Of a stretch of 30,708 nucleotides of DNA, positions 23,744-29,930 are shown piece by piece. Below the pieces are notes generated by a model. The model searched no databases. It worked only from the letters and a program-made list of their open reading frames with translations, and was not told the DNA's origin. The position numbers and the translations under genes were made by a program. The stretch comes from an uncultured Mycoplasmatota bacterium (GTDB lineage: Bacteria > Bacillota_I > Bacilli_A > RF39 > UBA660), in NCBI GenBank assembly GCA_900549285.1, contig URNW01000018.1, positions 1 through 30,708 of the forward strand. Reading direction: 5' to 3'. How positions within the stretch are numbered: the stretch's first letter is position 1; the number at the start of each line of letters is the position of its first letter.

Positions 23744-24631
23744 CTAATTTCTACTTCGAGGGTGAGTATTTTGATAAACCTGCTTTAACCGATCAGCAGT
23801 TACATGTGTATAGATTTGCGTAGTACTAAGTGATTCATGTCCAAGCATTTCCCCAACACTTCTAATATCTGCTCCTTCATTTAATAAATCTGTAGCAAAC
23901 GTATGTCTTAAAGTATGGGGCGTAACTTTACTTTTAATATTCTTTTTAAAAGCATATTTTTTAACAATCTCTTCAACACTTCTTACTGTCAATTTACCAG
24001 TTTTACTAACAATCAAATAATTACTCTCTTTCCCATTCAAAATTCTTTTTCTAACAACATCAACATAAAAGCGGAATAAATGAAAATCAACCGCTTTATA
24101 AAAAACTAATCTTTCTTTTTTTCCTTTTCCCATTACACGAATCTTACTTTCTTGTTCTAAAATATCCTGCATTTGAATATTACAAAGCTCACTAACTCGC
24201 AAGCCTGTTACATATAAAAATTCCACAATAAACTCATTCCGTACTTCCAAATCATTTTCTAAATCTTCCATTTGAAAAAGCATTTCACTTTCACTATGAT
24301 TTAGAAAATTGGGCAATTTTTTAACTACTTTTGGATTTCTAATAGTTAAAAAAGGATTAATATTCAACGCCTGAATCTCTACTAAATAATTATAAAAAGA
24401 TCTTACTGCACTTAAATATAAAGAAGAAGTTTTACTTTGATATTCTTTTTTAACCAAATAAGCTTTATATTGATTAGCCATATCCTTATTAATTTTCAAA
24501 AAAGAATAATGATTTTCTTTTAAAAATTGCTCATATTCTTTTAAAGATTCTCTATACGTATAACTAGTCTTTTGAGAATAATGGAGTTCATAATTTAAAT
24601 ACTCCATAAAAGAATCAACATAATTATTCAT
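23744..24631 (-). CDS. xer: Xer-type tyrosine recombinase
   Basis: At 295 aa it has the size of XerC/XerD, which resolve chromosome dimers at dif with FtsK. An N-terminal SAM-like core-binding domain (about 1-85) has MEYLNYELHYSQKTSYTYRE. The catalytic domain has the full set of active residues: Arg145 in TGLRVSEL, Lys169 in GKGKKER, His239 and Arg242 in TPHTLRHTFATDLL, His265 in LGHESLSTTQ, and Tyr274 in IYTHV. Length and the plain C-terminus favour a housekeeping Xer rather than a phage integrase, but XerC and XerD cannot be told apart here. It overlaps the preceding gene (24624-25091) by 8 nt, so the two are co-translated. Confidence 0.93.
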   Translation of the reverse strand: MNNYVDSFMEYLNYELHYSQKTSYTYRESLKEYEQFLKENHYSFLKINKDMANQYKAYLVKKEYQSKTSSLYLSAVRSFYNYLVEIQALNINPFLTIRNPKVVKKLPNFLNHSESEMLFQMEDLENDLEVRNEFIVEFLYVTGLRVSELCNIQMQDILEQESKIRVMGKGKKERLVFYKAVDFHLFRFYVDVVRKRILNGKESNYLIVSKTGKLTVRSVEEIVKKYAFKKNIKSKVTPHTLRHTFATDLLNEGADIRSVGEMLGHESLSTTQIYTHVTADRLKQVYQNTHPRSRN

Positions 24632-25091
24632 ACAAATATAAATACAACTTTCTTTGAATCATATAAGGAAGAAGCCCAATTCCTCTTAAAAAATCTTCTA
24701 AACATTTACTATTTTTAATTAAAAGTAATTCCTCATCTGAAATTTTTTTATTCAAAAAATTAAAAATTTTATTTCTAAAAACTTTATCAGCATATTTTTC
24801 TTGAAGTAAAGACCACATATCATAATTATAATCTTTTGTTAAAGCTTCAATTTTTCTAGTATACTTATTTTCATAGTAAATAACAACTAAAGACATATCA
24901 TCATTTACTTCAAGCAAATTAGCTTCTTTAATAGAATTCATAATTTCTTTTTTAGTAAACCTTAAAGTAAAAGCATCAATTTCTTCCAAAGAAGTTGTTG
25001 TAAAATGCTCAGCAATTTTTAAATCTAATAAATTAATTGGAAAATAACTTTTAGGCATTACTTCTACAGCCAAATAATACTTATTTTCCAT
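24624..25091 (-). CDS. Unknown 155-aa protein co-transcribed with the Xer recombinase
   Basis: I do not recognise this protein. It has no signal peptide or membrane segment. The first half looks beta/alpha (KYYLAVEVMPKSYFPINLLD, then VNDDMSLVVIYYENKYTR). The second half is helical and basic (DKVFRNKIFNFLNKK, LRGIGLLPYMIQRKLYLYLYE). The ATG at 25091 is chosen because AGGAG lies 8 nt upstream; a GTG three codons earlier is too close to that site. It overlaps the recombinase by 8 nt, which suggests a shared role or dose control, but nothing in the sequence shows recombination activity. Confidence 0.75.
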   Translation of the reverse strand: MENKYYLAVEVMPKSYFPINLLDLKIAEHFTTTSLEEIDAFTLRFTKKEIMNSIKEANLLEVNDDMSLVVIYYENKYTRKIEALTKDYNYDMWSLLQEKYADKVFRNKIFNFLNKKISDEELLLIKNSKCLEDFLRGIGLLPYMIQRKLYLYLYE

Positions 25092-25113
25092 ATCAATCAC
25101 TCCTAACAGTAAA

Positions 25114-25119
25114 AGTATA
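25114..25119 (-). promoter_or_regulatory. -10 box of the unknown-xer operon
   Basis: TATACT preceded by TGT, an extended -10, 22 nt before the ATG at 25091. No strong -35 is present. It is divergent from the tRNA promoter at 25164-25192. Confidence 0.5.
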
Positions 25120-25163
25120 ACACGGATAATTCAAAAAATAAATGAAAAGTTATCGAAAATCTA

Positions 25164-25192
25164 TTGACTTTAAATAGCAAGAATGATATATT
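25164..25192 (+). promoter_or_regulatory. Promoter of the tRNA pair
   Basis: TTGACT (25164-25169), exactly 17 nt, TATATT (25187-25192), 16 nt before the first base of tRNA-Ile2. Confidence 0.75.
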
Positions 25193-25208
25193 GTTAATGC
25201 AAGTTTTT

Positions 25209-25285
25209 GGACCTCTAGCTCAGTTGGTTAGAGCATCCGGCTCATAACCGGGCGGTCGTAGGTTCGAGTCCTACGAGGTCCACCA
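25209..25285 (+). tRNA. tRNA-Ile2 (anticodon CAT, read as lysidine-modified)
   Basis: All arms pair: acceptor GGACCTC/GAGGTCC, D arm, anticodon stem CCGGC.. with loop CTCATAA, and T arm GTAGG-TTCGAGT-CCTAC, with CCA encoded. The anticodon CAT is at 25243-25245. The body (GGACC...TTAGAGCA..GGCTCATAACC) resembles bacillus and mycoplasma tRNA-Ile2, in which C34 is changed to lysidine by TilS to read AUA. It resembles elongator tRNA-Met less, so I call it Ile2 rather than Met. AUA codons are very common in this DNA, so such a tRNA is expected. Confidence 0.85.
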
Positions 25286-25294
25286 TAATATAAT

Positions 25295-25379
25295 GCGCGT
25301 ATGGCGGAATTGGTAGACGCACTAGACTTAGGATCTAGCGCAGCGATGTGTGAGAGTTCGAGTCTCTCCGGGCCCACCA
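25295..25379 (+). tRNA. Hybrid tRNA-Leu (anticodon TAG) with acceptor strands that do not pair
   Basis: It has a long variable arm, an anticodon stem CTAGA/TCTAG with loop CTTAGGA (anticodon TAG at 25329-25331), a T stem GAGAG/CTCTC and encoded CCA, all normal for tRNA-Leu. However, the 5' acceptor strand is GCGCGTA (25295-25301) and the 3' strand is CGGGCCC (25369-25375), which leaves three mismatches and one G-T in seven positions. A 5' strand of GGGCCCG would match the 3' end. The gene therefore looks joined from two different tRNA-Leu genes within the conserved middle part, about 25302-25345. As written it would probably not work. Confidence 0.75.
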
Positions 25380-25381
25380 TT

Positions 25382-25412
25382 AAAAAAGAGCCTTTGCGGC
25401 TCTTTTTTTTTT
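25382..25412 (+). terminator. Terminator after the tRNA-Leu
   Basis: AAAAAGAGCC (25383-25392) pairs with GGCTCTTTTT (25398-25407) around TTTGC, followed by more T. Strong rho-independent form, three bases after the encoded CCA. Confidence 0.88.
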
Positions 25413-25555
25413 AGTAGAAACCCTTAGTGCATAAAAATTTTGATGATAAATATTTGTCGTTTTTCTCTAAATATTCTTTATATTTAAATGTGACTATTGC
25501 TTTTACATCTTTTTTGGTTATTTTTGAAAATAAATATTTAAAAGAGGAAAATTAA

Positions 25556-26338
25556 ATGAAACATCATAAATATTTCTATGAAACAGATCAGTATTTAAGT
25601 ATGGAATTTTCGAAAAAAGAAGCTGAACTACTTGTAGGAAACGATATTAATAAGTTATTTGATAATAAAGATGCAATGAAACGTTTTAAAGAAGAAGTTT
25701 ATCCGATAATTAAATTAGCAGAGTATTTACATATTCCTTATATACATTTTTGTGGAAATGAAAATAAATCAATAGATGCAGAATTAAAAAACTGCGATGG
25801 TGTAATAACAAAAGTCGAATGTACTACAAGTATTGATGGTTATTACCAGGAATTAGTTTCTGAATATAATAGAGAGTATGGTTCTTGCGTTATTGGACCG
25901 CATTCAAAGGCCTTTAATGTCAATAATATAGAAAAAGCTTGTAGTAATGATATTGTTTATTCTGGAACACAACATAAGCGAAAATTTGTACAACAACAAG
26001 ATTTAGATAACAAAAATGCTTTTAAAAATTGTATTGTTGATGTTAATAAATATGTAGAAGAAGATATTCAAAAAATAAAAAGTAAAGTTGATAAAGGTAA
26101 TAGTGAAAATAAATACAAGAATTTTATTCTGTTATTAGTTTGTGAACACAATATTGATATACAACAAGTTCCAGAATATCAGAAATTGGTTTGTGAATAT
26201 TGGAATGATATATTATCCAATCCGTTTCGTGCACTTTTTGTTGTCAATTATGATAGCTTATTATTTAAAAAAAACAATTATAATTCGGAATTAAATCCGA
26301 GTTGTGTACCTGTACCTTTATTATTTATAGATAGTTGA
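25556..26338 (+). CDS. Unknown 260-aa protein, faint nuclease-like pattern
   Basis: I do not recognise a family. It has no signal peptide or membrane segment. Residues about 60-100 contain PYIHFCGNENKSIDAEL and VITKVECTTSIDGYYQEL. The order Asp74, Glu76, then Glu88-Cys-Thr on a predicted strand recalls PD-(D/E)xK-type nuclease cores, but the usual lysine is missing, so this is only a hint. The C-terminal half has FILLLVCEHNIDIQQVPEYQ and NPFRALFVVNYDSLLFKK, which read as further strands of an alpha/beta fold. It starts at an ATG after AGAGGAAAA and ends before a terminator (26417-26444), so it is a one-gene unit behind a tRNA gene. That is a common position for acquired genes. Confidence 0.7.
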   Translation: MKHHKYFYETDQYLSMEFSKKEAELLVGNDINKLFDNKDAMKRFKEEVYPIIKLAEYLHIPYIHFCGNENKSIDAELKNCDGVITKVECTTSIDGYYQELVSEYNREYGSCVIGPHSKAFNVNNIEKACSNDIVYSGTQHKRKFVQQQDLDNKNAFKNCIVDVNKYVEEDIQKIKSKVDKGNSENKYKNFILLLVCEHNIDIQQVPEYQKLVCEYWNDILSNPFRALFVVNYDSLLFKKNNYNSELNPSCVPVPLLFIDS

Positions 26339-26416
26339 AATTTTTCTAGTAAGAAAATATTTCAGACTTTTTATAAATTTTAAAAGTTTGAAATTCTCGA
26401 CTTTACACCACTATTT

Positions 26417-26444
26417 AAAAAGAGATTTTAACTCTCTATTTTTT
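26417..26444 (+). terminator. Terminator of the unknown gene at 25556-26338
   Basis: AGAGA (26421-26425) pairs with TCTCT (26433-26437), with a 7-nt loop, followed by ATTTTTT. It lies about 80 nt past the stop codon. The rest of 26339-26530 shows nothing else I can name. Confidence 0.65.
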
Positions 26445-26530
26445 GTGAATACGTTTCTCTAACATGTGTTTAATAGTAATTTGTTTTTCACATCGTATCT
26501 AACGAAACATATGTTTTCCTTATTAATATT

Positions 26531-26983
26531 TTATTTATATACGTTAACAAGAGTAATAAATGTCACCAAATCTTCATCAAGTTTGTCGTATACGTTATCC
26601 GGTATGATTATTTTTCTGGCATCAAATTCTTCAACAAAACATGTGGTCATTGACTTATCTGAAGGATACTTTACAAGAAATTCATATAAATCTTTTACCT
26701 TGTTAATATATTCAAGATTTACTTCTGCATTTTTTGCGTTCTTTTTATTGTATTTCTCTTCAAGTTTTACAATAGAATAATAAACTGATGACTTATCACC
26801 TTTGTTATAAAGAAAATAATCTTCCCTAAACGATACATAATGTTTTGATAACCTTCCGGAAGGAGAATTAATAATGCCGCGAATGACATTTTCATCCTTT
26901 GTCTGACGTTTGTTGGTTTCCGCAGCAATACATGGCGATAAAAGCAGCACCATACTTACAAGTACAATAAAAATTTTTTTCAT
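26531..26983 (-). CDS. Unknown secreted protein with a signal peptide
   Basis: The 150-aa protein starts MKKIFIVLVSMVLLLSPCIA, a clear Sec signal peptide with likely cleavage near residue 21. There is no lipobox in the right form. The mature part of about 129 residues is helical and charged (YYSIVKLEEKYNKKNAKNA, then INKVKDLYEFLVKYPSDKS) with a single cysteine. I do not recognise it. It starts at an ATG with GGAG about 7 nt upstream, 17 nt after the end of a possible 49-codon gene. It belongs to the second, Gastranaerophilales-like part of the window and would go to the periplasm or outside. Confidence 0.7.
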   Translation of the reverse strand: MKKIFIVLVSMVLLLSPCIAAETNKRQTKDENVIRGIINSPSGRLSKHYVSFREDYFLYNKGDKSSVYYSIVKLEEKYNKKNAKNAEVNLEYINKVKDLYEFLVKYPSDKSMTTCFVEEFDARKIIIPDNVYDKLDEDLVTFITLVNVYK

Positions 26984-27000
26984 ATCCAGCTCTCCATAAT

Positions 27001-27150
27001 CTATTTTCTGTCAAAATTTTCGGGGTGTGCAGAATTGGAAAGTTTTATTTCGTAAAATTCGTTTTTATCAATATTTACCCCCATTGTTTCTGTACTGACA
27101 GTAAATTTCTTCTTTTTGTTTTTTAAAATATTGTCGATAAAACTTTTCAT
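27001..27150 (-). CDS. Possible 49-aa protein in front of the secreted protein
   Basis: A frame from an ATG at 27150 reads MKSFIDNILKNKKKKFTVST and then continues with NIDKNEFYEIKLSNSAHP before TAG. The composition looks protein-like and it sits 17 nt before the secreted-protein gene on the same strand. Against it, no convincing ribosome binding site precedes the ATG. A longer overlapping frame on the same strand (27068-27289) has poor composition and was not kept. Confidence 0.35.
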   Translation of the reverse strand: MKSFIDNILKNKKKKFTVSTETMGVNIDKNEFYEIKLSNSAHPENFDRK

Positions 27151-27324
27151 AATTAAATGATAGCACAAAGTAAATATTTATTAATTGCTGCTTGCAAAAT
27201 TTTCTACTTTGTCCTACTATTATAATACTTACGTGCGTCGGTATATTTTTGTGGAAAATATTTAACAGCCGATTAAGGAATTTAAACAAATAGTATTAAG
27301 TAAAAATTATAAAGGAAATTGGAA

Positions 27325-27678
27325 ATGAACCCTATTATTGACGAATTAGAAAAACCTTATATGGAAAAAGAAGTGCCGGACGTAAACCCGGGTGATACTG
27401 TTAAAGTATTTGTAAGAATTGTTGAAGGAAACAAAGAAAGAATTCAGGCTTTTGAAGGTACTATCATTAAAAAGCATGGTTCAGGTATTAACAAAACTAT
27501 CACCGTAAGAAAAGTATTCCAGGGTGTTGGTGTAGAACGTGTGTTCCTTCTCCACTCTCCAAGAATTGAAAAAATTAACGTTGTAAGACGCGGTGATGTT
27601 AAACGTTCTAAATTATATTACTTAAGAGAACGTTCAGGTAAGGCAACTCGTATCAAGGAAAAAATTGAAAAAAGATAA
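27325..27678 (+). CDS. rplS: 50S ribosomal protein L19
   Basis: L19 lies at the subunit interface of the 50S ribosome. The 117-aa protein is full length, with PGDTVKVFVRIVEGNKERIQ, FEGTIIKKHGSG, VRKVFQGVGVERVFLLHSP, VRRGDVKRSKLYYLRERSGK and ATRIKEK. The ATG at 27325 is chosen because AAGGA lies 8 nt upstream; a TTG two codons earlier is only 2 nt from that site. The rbgA and rnhB genes follow, the same order as in many bacteria (trmD-rplS-rbgA-rnhB), but rimM and trmD are not upstream here. Confidence 0.96.
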   Translation: MNPIIDELEKPYMEKEVPDVNPGDTVKVFVRIVEGNKERIQAFEGTIIKKHGSGINKTITVRKVFQGVGVERVFLLHSPRIEKINVVRRGDVKRSKLYYLRERSGKATRIKEKIEKR

Positions 27679-28522
27679 GACTCATATTCACTGGTATCCG
27701 GGACATATTGCTAAAGCTGAAAGAAAATTAAAAGAACAGCTTTCTCTTGTTGATGCAGTGATTGAAGTTATTGATGCGAGATTACCGTTATCAAGCATTT
27801 ATAAAAATATTACGGGGCTTCTTGGTGAGAAGCCCCGATTAATTTTGCTGAATAAGGCTGATTTGGCAGATACCGCTGAATTGAAAAAGTGGGCGAAGAT
27901 TATTGAGGATAAGTTTAATGCTCCTGTTATCTTATCTGATGCCAAAAATTCAAGGGATTTAAGCATAATTGTTAAAAAAGCGGTTGAATTATCCGAGCCA
28001 AGAATTCAGGCTTTGATGAAAAAAGGCTTATTAAGGCGTCCGGCAAGAGTTATGGTTGTTGGTATGCCAAATGTTGGAAAATCCAGTATTATTAATAAAC
28101 TTACAAAATCCTCAAAAACTAAAATCGGTGCAAAAGCCGGTGTAACCCGCCAGCAGCAGTGGGTTCGCATTAATCCGCAGCTTGAGCTGCTTGATACTCC
28201 GGGAATTATCCCGATGAGACAGGATGATCAGGAGGCGGCTAAAAAATTAGCTTTCGTAAATTCAATATCCGAAAATGCTTATACTAATGAAATTATTGCT
28301 CATGAACTGCTTGAGATTTTGGATAGGAAATATTCAGCGCAGCTAAGAGAATATTATGGAATTGGTTCTGAGGATTTGTCAGTTGAGAATATTGCGCTTA
28401 AGCGAAACTGGATTATTGCCGGCGGGCAGGCTGATATAGAAAGAACTTCTGTTTATATATTAAGAGATTTTAGAGAAGGAAAGATTGGAAAATTTATTTT
28501 AGATGACTTTGAAGAGCAATAA
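27665..28522 (+). CDS. rbgA: Ribosome biogenesis GTPase RbgA/YlqF
   Basis: RbgA helps the late steps of 50S assembly. The 285-aa protein starts at a TTG that overlaps the last codons of rplS by 14 nt. It has the circularly permuted order: HWYPGHIAKAERKL, IEVIDARLP, G4 NKAD at 63-66, G1 GMPNVGKS at 133-140, AGVTRQQQWV (G2), and G3 DTPG at 177-180. The C-terminal ANTAR-like helical part follows (about 210-280). The His in the GHIAKA segment is typical of the family. The next gene, rnhB, overlaps its end by 20 nt in another frame. Confidence 0.94.
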   Translation: MKKDKTHIHWYPGHIAKAERKLKEQLSLVDAVIEVIDARLPLSSIYKNITGLLGEKPRLILLNKADLADTAELKKWAKIIEDKFNAPVILSDAKNSRDLSIIVKKAVELSEPRIQALMKKGLLRRPARVMVVGMPNVGKSSIINKLTKSSKTKIGAKAGVTRQQQWVRINPQLELLDTPGIIPMRQDDQEAAKKLAFVNSISENAYTNEIIAHELLEILDRKYSAQLREYYGIGSEDLSVENIALKRNWIIAGGQADIERTSVYILRDFREGKIGKFILDDFEEQ

Positions 28523-29227
28523 AAATTTATTTGAGTTCGATACCGGTTTTAAGAAAAAAATAATAGGAACAGATGAGGCGGGAAGAGGTCCTGCTGCTGG
28601 CGGAGTTTTTGCAGCGGCTGTAACTTTCCCTGAAAATTATACAGAAGAACTTACATCCTATGAAAAGCTAGGTGGTTATGTAGCAATCACATATATTAGT
28701 TCAACAGGAGTTTGATAGAAAGACTTGCGGTTTTAAATGACAGTAAACAGCTATCAAAGAAAAAGCGAGAGAGTATTTACGATATAATCAAAAACGAAAC
28801 AATAAATTCTATTATTTGTGTTGAGGTTGGAGAAATTGAGGAGATAAATATCCTTAATGCCTCGTTAAAGGCTATGAAACTTGCATGTGAAGCTGTTATT
28901 GAAAAGGTTGGATATGAAAATCTTCTTGTGCTGGTAGATGGTAATAAGCTTATTAAAGACTTTACAGCTGCTCCCCAGCATTATGTTGTGAAAGGTGACG
29001 GAACGTCAGCTTCTATTGCCGCAGCAAGTATTCTGGCAAAGGTTACGCGTGACAGGTATATGGAAGAGTTAGACGCAAAATACCCGCAGTATGGCTGGGC
29101 AAAGAATGCCGGATATTTAACTAAAGAACATATGGCGGCAATTGATAAGTATGGACTTACCGAATTTCACCGCCCGTCGTTCTTAAGAAAACATTTTGAA
29201 AAGCAAAAACAGTTGAATTTATTTTAA
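28503..29227 (+). pseudogene. rnhB: Ribonuclease HII gene interrupted by a 56-bp insert
   Basis: RNase HII cuts RNA of RNA-DNA hybrids and single ribonucleotides in DNA. The first part (28503-28669) holds the start and the catalytic Asp and Glu in GTDEAGRGPAAGG. The second part (28726-29227) has LNDSKQLSKKKRE, VEVGEIEEINILNASLKAM, the metal-binding Asp in VLVDGNK, and SIAAASILAKVTRD. Both halves are well preserved. Removing 28670-28725 joins them in one frame as YEKL-AVLND, the normal sequence at that point. As it stands the frame ends in GYVAITYISSTGV and a stop, and the catalytic residues are split. The second half could be started at a TTG at 28712 but would lack the first carboxylates. 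It is a recent break, an assembly fault, or a bypassed insert. Confidence 0.8.
28670..28725 (+). other. 56-bp insert inside rnhB
   Basis: This stretch separates the two halves of rnhB and shifts the frame by two. It is flanked by similar octamers, GAAAAGCT before it and GAAAGACT at its end. It contains two stop codons in the upstream frame (TGATAG) and an AGGAG just before a TTG. A small GCTA/TAGC pair occurs at its left end. I see no transposon ends and no similar stretch elsewhere in the window. Confidence 0.6.
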
Positions 29228-29917
29228 GTATGGATAATCTTTGGGGATTTTCCACCCGTTTTGCATTATAAGAGTTGAACACCCCCAGTTTCTGGATTTG
29301 TTTGCACAATCTTTTGTGAGCTGTTCATGTGATTGTTTAGTTCCATACGTTGTTATTCTCGAATTTTCAATATCACCAATAAATAAAAATGTGTTTATAC
29401 CATCAAAATGCCCGTTTTTGCAGTTTTTGTAGTCTATACAGTAAAAAATATATAAATTATTTAAACTTGGAGTTCCATCCGGGAGAGTGCCGGAAAAGTA
29501 ACTGTTAAATCCGCTGCCGTCTATAAATATTGCTTTATAATAGGTATTATTTTTTTCAGACCCTTCTTCGTAGATAGTTTTTATATATTTTGTTATGTTA
29601 TCCCTGTACCAGCTTTCGAAATATTTAGAATCTGTTAAATCTGTCTGCTCAAATACTAATTCTCCTTTTTCTGACTTGGCCCTGGCTAATGCCTGATTCA
29701 TTACTGAATAAAATTTTGCAAGCCTTGTTTCTACAACATTTCTTCTATATTTATTAATGACTGAAGGTAACGTCATTGCTGCGACCACACCTATAATGCC
29801 GAGTGTTATCAAAACTTCAGCCAGAGTGAATGCATTTTTATGTCCAAAAACGAAGGAGGATAATTGTTTAAGCCCCCCCCCCTCAGGGAAATTTGCGCTA
29901 TAACTTGTGTTTCGCAT
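29219..29917 (-). CDS. Prepilin-like protein with a class III / type IV signal
   Basis: The 232-aa protein carries the N-methylation site NAFTLAEVLITLGIIGVVAA at about residues 29-48. The prepilin peptidase would cut before the Phe, and the glutamate at position +5 is present. The rest is the usual long helix (LARFYSVMNQALARAK-like) and a globular part with cysteines (FYCIDYKNCKNG, CANKSRNWGCS). Many Gastranaerophilales have such proteins in numbers; I infer they are secretion or surface pseudopilins. The leader is unusually long and contains a run of ten G on the coding strand (29873-29882), which encodes Gly-Gly-Gly. It starts at an ATG after AAAGGAATAG, 13 nt past the TPR gene, and its end overlaps the rnhB end. 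Confidence 0.88.
   Translation of the reverse strand: MRNTSYSANFPEGGGLKQLSSFVFGHKNAFTLAEVLITLGIIGVVAAMTLPSVINKYRRNVVETRLAKFYSVMNQALARAKSEKGELVFEQTDLTDSKYFESWYRDNITKYIKTIYEEGSEKNNTYYKAIFIDGSGFNSYFSGTLPDGTPSLNNLYIFYCIDYKNCKNGHFDGINTFLFIGDIENSRITTYGTKQSHEQLTKDCANKSRNWGCSTLIMQNGWKIPKDYPYLK
29873..29882 (-). repeat. Ten-G homopolymer in the leader of the prepilin-like gene
   Basis: On the plus strand this is ten C in a row. It lies between the ATG at 29917 and the prepilin cleavage site, so loss or gain of one G would stop translation of the pilin part. It is the longest G/C run in the window, in an otherwise AT-rich region. Confidence 0.85.
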
Positions 29918-29930
29918 ATACTATTCCTTT

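Noticed and set aside
25209..25285. tRNA with CAT anticodon as an elongator or initiator Met tRNA
   Set aside because: The body resembles tRNA-Ile2 of bacilli and mycoplasmas, and it lacks the unpaired first base of initiator tRNA. Modification by TilS cannot be seen, so a small doubt remains.
25295..26530. Genomic island or prophage integrated into the tRNA-Leu
   Set aside because: The tRNA is not restored, no integrase lies beside it, no repeat of the tRNA end occurs in the window, and everything after the point looks like another organism's core genome.
27068..27289. Minus-strand frame of 73 codons
   Set aside because: Its composition (many Phe, Ile, Lys, Tyr) looks like translated AT-rich noncoding DNA, and it overlaps the more protein-like 49-codon frame.
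28701..28720. Piece of a 16S rRNA start (GAGTTTGAT) inside rnhB
   Set aside because: Only nine or ten bases agree with the conserved 5' part of 16S rRNA, and what follows does not match.
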